A DNA stretch of 64,000 nt. It comes from Brevibacillus_H sp049846925 (GTDB lineage Bacteria; Bacillota; Bacilli; Brevibacillales; Brevibacillaceae). Positions 60,028 to 64,000 of this stretch are shown in pieces; position 1 is the first letter of the stretch, and every line of letters starts with the position of its first letter. Below the pieces are notes generated by a model, which saw nothing but the letters and a program-made list of their open reading frames with translations, was not told the DNA's origin and searched no databases. The stretch is taken from contig NZ_JBNCMT010000016.1 in the NCBI RefSeq assembly GCF_049846925.1, forward strand, positions 1-64,000. The letters are read 5' to 3'. The translations under genes were made by a program, and so were the position numbers.

Positions 60028-60357
60028 ATCCCCCCTGAAACATTATGTGACAAAACGACAAAGGCAGTGAAGGTACTTGCTAACGGTCATTTTTGCCCTT
60101 TAGGACTATCTGAATATTCTTACAAATACAGAGTTTAGTCCTTTTCTCCTTAATCCTACAGTAAATTTCTCCCAAAATACCTAGAAAAACCACTATATCG
60201 ACTTTACCATAAGAAAGTTTATGACTTCAAGTGTTTATTACCGTCGAATATTTCGATCTGACAAGTGTCATAATATGTCCATAGTTTTGTAAAAATAGGT
60301 TAACATTTGTCAAAAATTGTCGCAAGTGATAAACACCTAACTTCAGGAGGTTTTCTT
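60028..60357. other. Divergent intergenic region
   Basis: No gene is seen between the M23 peptidase gene and the rightward 123-aa gene. It should hold promoters for both. TGTCA-type half-sites occur (60267-60280 and 60308-60321), but none gives a clean direct repeat with the usual WalR spacing. Confidence 0.5.
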
Positions 60358-60729
60358 ATGGTAGAACGCAGTATATTAGCCGGGTTCAAATCGCTAGACG
60401 CTGCAGAACGAGCGGCACAAGCACTGAAACAATCAGGCTTCCAAACCGTTCAAGTGGATAGTGTCGGTCAGTATCCGGGCGAGGGTGTCGAGAAAGTGAT
60501 GAATCCCCTGACCGGTGAAATCCCTGGACTTGGAAACCTTACGTTAGACGCTGACTTCCCCAATGGACGTGATGCAAGCGTGCTTGCTGCTGCTGATCCG
60601 AGTGCAAGCGGAATGTCTGACGGAGGTCAGGATGCGATTGGCAGCAGTATCTTGCTTACCTGCGTCGTCCCTGAAAATCAGGGGGATCAAGCAACCCAAC
60701 TCATTCGTTCATTCGGGGGCGAAGTATAA
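60358..60729 (+). CDS. YflT-like general stress-type protein, 123 aa
   Basis: The ATG at 60358 follows TCAGGAGGTTTT. The N-terminal part (SILAGFKSLDAAERAAQALKQSGFQTVQVDSVG) has the alternating helix-strand look of 'general stress'/YflT domains that bind along a beta-alpha-beta unit; the C-terminal part is Gly/Asp-rich with ILLTCVVPENQGDQATQLIRSFGGEV. Soluble. It is monocistronic, ended by a terminator. Function unknown. Confidence 0.68.
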   Translation: MVERSILAGFKSLDAAERAAQALKQSGFQTVQVDSVGQYPGEGVEKVMNPLTGEIPGLGNLTLDADFPNGRDASVLAAADPSASGMSDGGQDAIGSSILLTCVVPENQGDQATQLIRSFGGEV

Positions 60730-60742
60730 AAATGATAATAGA

Positions 60743-60780
60743 AGCCACCATTCCATTTCGCTGGAAACGGTGGCTATTTT
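60743..60780 (+). terminator. Terminator after the 123-aa stress-like gene
   Basis: AGCCACC-A-TTCC pairs with GGAA-AC-GGTGGCT, followed by ATTTTCG. Confidence 0.75.
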
Positions 60781-60790
60781 CGTTGAATCA

Positions 60791-61000
60791 TTATCTTAAG
60801 ACCTCTACCATAGAAGTGACATCACGCAGGGATAACCGCCGAAATGATGTCATCTCCATATCTTCTTTTTGATAAGTAGTGATAAAGCAAATATAGCCCT
60901 TGCTGACATGAGACATGGTTCCTTTGATTATACTGCCATTGTACATTTTCACTTCAACCTTTTTGCCGATCAACTTTAACGCTTTCGAATCGAATCCCAT
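60791..61000 (-). CDS. Small Sm-like/DUF2642-type protein, 69 aa
   Basis: The 69-aa protein (MGFDSKALKLIGKKVEVKMY) continues NGSIIKGTMSHVSKGYICF, matching the small beta-barrel pattern of DUF2642/YuzF-like spore-coat-type proteins and Sm-fold proteins. The ATG at 61000 follows GAGGTGCTG. It lies between purA and the wal region. Role unknown; a sporulation or coat link is inferred from family recollection. Confidence 0.6.
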   Translation of the reverse strand: MGFDSKALKLIGKKVEVKMYNGSIIKGTMSHVSKGYICFITTYQKEDMEMTSFRRLSLRDVTSMVEVLR

Positions 61001-61095
61001 TTCACAGCACCTCATTTGTTTTTAGTATGGGATACCATATGCCCAGAAGGTGCCCAGTGGTGTCTGTCTCATTTCAAATTTCAAAAATAAAAGGA

Positions 61096-61129
61096 TAAAA
61101 AACAAAGACCGTCACAAGCGACGGTCTTT
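61096..61129 (-). terminator. Terminator of purA
   Basis: AAAGACCGTC and GACGGTCTTT form a perfect 10-bp stem with a 6-nt loop; on the minus strand GTTTTTTATCC follows. Confidence 0.88.
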
Positions 61130-61153
61130 CTTATATCTGTACATTGATTTGGC

Positions 61154-62440
61154 TTATGCGTAAATGCCACGAACAACAACCGTTTGCTCACGGTCAGGTC
61201 CTACAGAGAAAATGGAAAGTGGAATACCAGTAAGCTGGGTAATTCGCTCAATGTAATGGCGAGCGTTTTCTGGCAAATCATTGAGGTTGGTAATGCCCGT
61301 GATGTCCTCATCCCAGCCAGGAAGATCTTCATACACTGGTTCACATTTTGCGAGGATATTCAGGTTTGCAGGGAATTCCTCAACGATCTCACCGTTGTAT
61401 TTGTACGCTGTGCAAATACGAAGGGTTTTGATTCCAGTCAAAGTATCAAGCTTTGTAATAGCAAGCCCTGTTACACCGCTAACACGACGTGCATGACGAA
61501 CAACAACACTGTCAAACCAACCAATACGGCGAGGGCGACCTGTCGTCGTTCCGTATTCAAATCCTACTTCACGAATATGATTGCCAGTTTCATCGTGAAG
61601 CTCAGTCGGGAATGGTCCATCTCCCACACGTGTTGTGTAAGCTTTTGCTACACCAATTACTTGATGGATTTTGCTTGGACCAACACCAGAACCGATTGTT
61701 ACACCGCCTGCAATCGGATTGGAAGAAGTAACATACGGATACGTACCTTGGTCAATATCCAGCATGACTCCTTGCGCACCTTCAAACAGCACACGGTTTC
61801 CTTTGTCAATTACATCGTTAAGCACAACAGAGGTATCCGCAACATAAGGACGGATGATCTCTGCATAGCCGAGATACTCTTCCAAAATCTCTTTAAGCTC
61901 AAATCCAGTTGTATCATATAATTTTTCGAATACACGGTTTTTCTCAGCCAGGTTGCGAGACAATTTGCGTTCGAACTCTTCCGCATCCAACAAATCAGCA
62001 ATACGGATACCGATACGTGCAGCTTTGTCCATGTATGCAGGGCCGATACCTTTACGAGTAGTACCAATTTTATTTTCGCCTTTGCTCTCTTCTTCTACGC
62101 CATCCAACTTGATATGGTACGGCATGATGACATGAGCACGGTTACTGATTTTCAAATTTTTCGTAGAGAATCCGAATCCATGGAGATATTCCAACTCAGC
62201 AATCAGCGCTTTCGGGTCAATCACCATACCGTTACCGATGACACAAACTTTGTCTTTATAAAAAATCCCGGATGGAATCAAGTGAAGTTTGTATTTATTG
62301 CCATCAAAAATAATGGTGTGTCCCGCATTGTTGCCACCTTGATAACGGGCAACCACTTCAGCGGTTTCTGCTAAATAGTCTGTAATTTTACCTTTACCTT
62401 CATCGCCCCATTGGGTTCCGACGACAACCACTGTTGACAT
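61154..62440 (-). CDS. purA: Adenylosuccinate synthetase
   Basis: The 428-aa protein carries the PurA signature: VVVGTQWGDEGKGKITDYLAE at the N-terminus (GTP P-loop), GNNAGHTI, GIGPAYMDKAARIGIRIADL and the C-terminal GTTTGRPRRIGWFD. It makes adenylosuccinate from IMP and aspartate. The ATG at 62440 follows AGGAGGTG. It lies next to dnaB, as in other Bacillales. Confidence 0.97.
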   Translation of the reverse strand: MSTVVVVGTQWGDEGKGKITDYLAETAEVVARYQGGNNAGHTIIFDGNKYKLHLIPSGIFYKDKVCVIGNGMVIDPKALIAELEYLHGFGFSTKNLKISNRAHVIMPYHIKLDGVEEESKGENKIGTTRKGIGPAYMDKAARIGIRIADLLDAEEFERKLSRNLAEKNRVFEKLYDTTGFELKEILEEYLGYAEIIRPYVADTSVVLNDVIDKGNRVLFEGAQGVMLDIDQGTYPYVTSSNPIAGGVTIGSGVGPSKIHQVIGVAKAYTTRVGDGPFPTELHDETGNHIREVGFEYGTTTGRPRRIGWFDSVVVRHARRVSGVTGLAITKLDTLTGIKTLRICTAYKYNGEIVEEFPANLNILAKCEPVYEDLPGWDEDITGITNLNDLPENARHYIERITQLTGIPLSIFSVGPDREQTVVVRGIYA

Positions 62441-62608
62441 CAGAAAACACCTCCTGATTCTAATCATTTCCTAAAGCGGGCACAAACAATCATAGTGTAC
62501 AAAACTAAAGAGTATATGTCAATGTAATCACGAACAATATCAAAAATAAACTGCATGTACGTTCGGAACTAGGCAAAAGAATCATAGCGATCAAGAAGTT
62601 TTTTCGTT

Positions 62609-62638
62609 AAAAAAATGCAGCAGGTATTATCCTGCCGC
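62609..62638 (-). terminator. Terminator overlapping the dnaB stop
   Basis: GCAGCAGG (62617-62624) pairs with CCTGCCGC (62631-62638, one mismatch), with seven T residues following on the minus strand. The dnaB TAA is in the loop. Confidence 0.82.
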
Positions 62639-63979
62639 ATCTCGATATCGATGATCCAAGCTAACGAACTTGTTGTACTCTTTCAAGAAAGCGAGCTCAA
62701 CAGTGCCTGTAGGGCCGTTACGTTGCTTGGCAATAATCACTTCAATTACGTTTTTGTTCTCTGACTCTTTATCGTAATAGTCATCACGATAAAGGAAAGC
62801 TACAATATCCGCATCCTGCTCGATCGAACCGGATTCACGGATGTCAGACATCATCGGTCGCTTGTCTTGACGTTGCTCAACCGAACGGCTCAACTGGGAC
62901 AAGGCAATGACCGGTACACTTAATTCACGAGCAATCCCTTTGAGTGTTCGAGAGATTTCCGAAACCTCTTGCTGACGGTTGTCTCCCTTTCCTCTGCCGT
63001 GGATCAACTGAAGGTAGTCAATCAGAATCATACCGAGACCACGTTCCTGTTGGAGCCTTCTGCATTTTGCACGGATGTCCTGTACGGTTACACCTGGTGT
63101 ATCGTCAATAAAAATTGGCGCTTTTGCCAAGGTTCCAATCGCCATCGTCAGCTTCTGCCAGTCGTCTTCTTCCAGCCAGCCTGACCGCATCCGGGACGCA
63201 TCCAGATTCCCTTCTGCACAAATCATACGCTGAACTAACTGGGATGCTGCCATCTCCAACGAAAAGATCGCTACGGTCTCTCCCGCACGTGCTGCCACGT
63301 TCTGAGCCACATTCAGCGCAAAAGCCGTCTTCCCTACGGAAGGACGAGCTGCCAGGATAATCAGGTCTGAACGCTGGAAGCCCGCTGTCATTTTGTCCAG
63401 ATCAGGATACCCCGACGGAATTCCTGTGACGTCTCCCCGCCTTTGACTCAAAAACTCAATCCGGTCGTAGGCTTCCATCAGTGCATCACGAACGGGAATG
63501 AATCCGCCGCTGTTACGATTCTGGCCAATCTCCATAATATACTTCTCGGCATCAGCGATAATCTCTCCGACTTCATCCTCCCGAGAGTACCCGTCGTTTG
63601 CAATTTTGGTTGCTGTGAGAATCAGTCTGCGCAACAGAGCTTTTTCTTCAACGATTTTGGCGTAATATTCGATATTGGCTGCTGTCGGCACTGAGCTCGC
63701 CAGATCGGATAGATAGGTAACCCCACCAACCTCATCTAGCATCTTCTTGTCTTGCAGCTCTGCAGTTACAGTAACTAAATCGACAGGCTCCCCCTTCTCA
63801 TAGAGGTCCTGCATGACTTTAAAAATCCGTTGGTGTGCTGCTTTGTAGAAATTCTCCGGTCGAAGAATTTCAATAGCGGTAATGAGAGCTTCCTTGGCAA
63901 GGAACACAGCCCCAAGAACGGATTGTTCGGCTTCGACATTTTGTGGCGGCACTCGATCCATAAACAGGTCGCTCAACAT
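62627..63979 (-). CDS. dnaB: Replicative DNA helicase DnaB (DnaC in B. subtilis)
   Basis: The 450-aa protein has the N-terminal DnaB domain (PPQNVEAEQSVLGAVF), a RecA-like helicase core with Walker A AARPSVGKTAFALN near residue 212, Walker B-like LGMILIDYLQLIHG and ESGSIEQDADIVAFLYRDDYY near residue 388. It is the hexameric helicase at the fork, here near oriC. GAGGGATTA precedes the ATG, 21 nt from the window edge. Confidence 0.97.
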   Translation of the reverse strand: MLSDLFMDRVPPQNVEAEQSVLGAVFLAKEALITAIEILRPENFYKAAHQRIFKVMQDLYEKGEPVDLVTVTAELQDKKMLDEVGGVTYLSDLASSVPTAANIEYYAKIVEEKALLRRLILTATKIANDGYSREDEVGEIIADAEKYIMEIGQNRNSGGFIPVRDALMEAYDRIEFLSQRRGDVTGIPSGYPDLDKMTAGFQRSDLIILAARPSVGKTAFALNVAQNVAARAGETVAIFSLEMAASQLVQRMICAEGNLDASRMRSGWLEEDDWQKLTMAIGTLAKAPIFIDDTPGVTVQDIRAKCRRLQQERGLGMILIDYLQLIHGRGKGDNRQQEVSEISRTLKGIARELSVPVIALSQLSRSVEQRQDKRPMMSDIRESGSIEQDADIVAFLYRDDYYDKESENKNVIEVIIAKQRNGPTGTVELAFLKEYNKFVSLDHRYRDAAG

Positions 63980-64000
63980 TAATCCCTCACTTATTCCAGA

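Noticed and set aside
60028..60357. WalR binding site upstream of the M23 peptidase gene
   Set aside because: TGTCA/TGTCAA half-sites are present, but none gives the expected direct repeat with 5-bp spacing, so no site is claimed.
61184..61921. Long open frame on the plus strand (245 codons)
   Set aside because: It lies antisense to purA, lacks a ribosome binding site, and its protein is rich in Cys, Asn and Thr in the manner of a shadow frame.

Overview
The window reads as the chromosome of a low-GC, spore-forming Gram-positive bacterium, most likely Brevibacillus or a close Paenibacillaceae relative. The right end carries the conserved block found near oriC in Bacillales: dnaB, purA, an M23/LysM/G5 peptidase, walR-walK-yycH-yycI-walJ, an HtrA-type protease, a CxxC protein and rlmH. 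Nearly everything left of rlmH (about 50.6 kb) is accessory. The genus is inferred from gene style only.

Right to left: (1) 50.6-64 kb, core genes. (2) 48.2-50.6 kb, a divergent pair: a MocR-type regulator and a PNPOx-like flavoprotein. (3) 44.1-48.2 kb, a copper-themed segment: cutC, an ECF sigma factor with a RskA-type anti-sigma, and a secreted protein ending in a cupredoxin domain. (4) 13.3-44.1 kb, a PBSX/skin-like contractile-tail prophage late region, transcribed leftward from a phage sigma factor to the lysis genes, followed by a Crp/Fnr regulator and a DoxX-like membrane protein. (5) 1.5-13.3 kb, a carbamoyl-phosphate catabolic operon related to E. coli allFGHK (oxamate carbamoyltransferase plus two carbamate kinases and transporters), with a divergent esterase and an IclR regulator. 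(6) 0-1.5 kb, decayed ends of an IS3-family element, a histidine kinase and an MFS transporter.

The main observation is that these segments are separated by copies of the last codons of rlmH. The native 3' end (50629-50652) is matched at 44074-44097 (22 of 24 bases), 1502-1525 (19/24), 13289-13312 (18/24, 13 consecutive) and 48231-48254 (17/24, with synonymous changes that still read GEPYHK-stop). All have the same orientation, and four of the five lie at the boundary of a gene cluster. This is the pattern left by SCC-type elements, which integrate at the 3' end of rlmH (orfX) in staphylococci. No Ccr recombinase gene lies in the window.

Other points of interest: a phage MuF/gp7 head protein with a C-terminal WHH (HNH/ENDO VII) nuclease toxin domain, followed by a SUKH-type immunity gene and a terminator; a textbook A AAA AAC -1 frameshift site in the tail assembly chaperone gene; a LexA-like box upstream of the phage sigma gene; and two matching ECF promoters (AACCG-N13-AACGTTTA) upstream of the sigma operon and of the cupredoxin gene.
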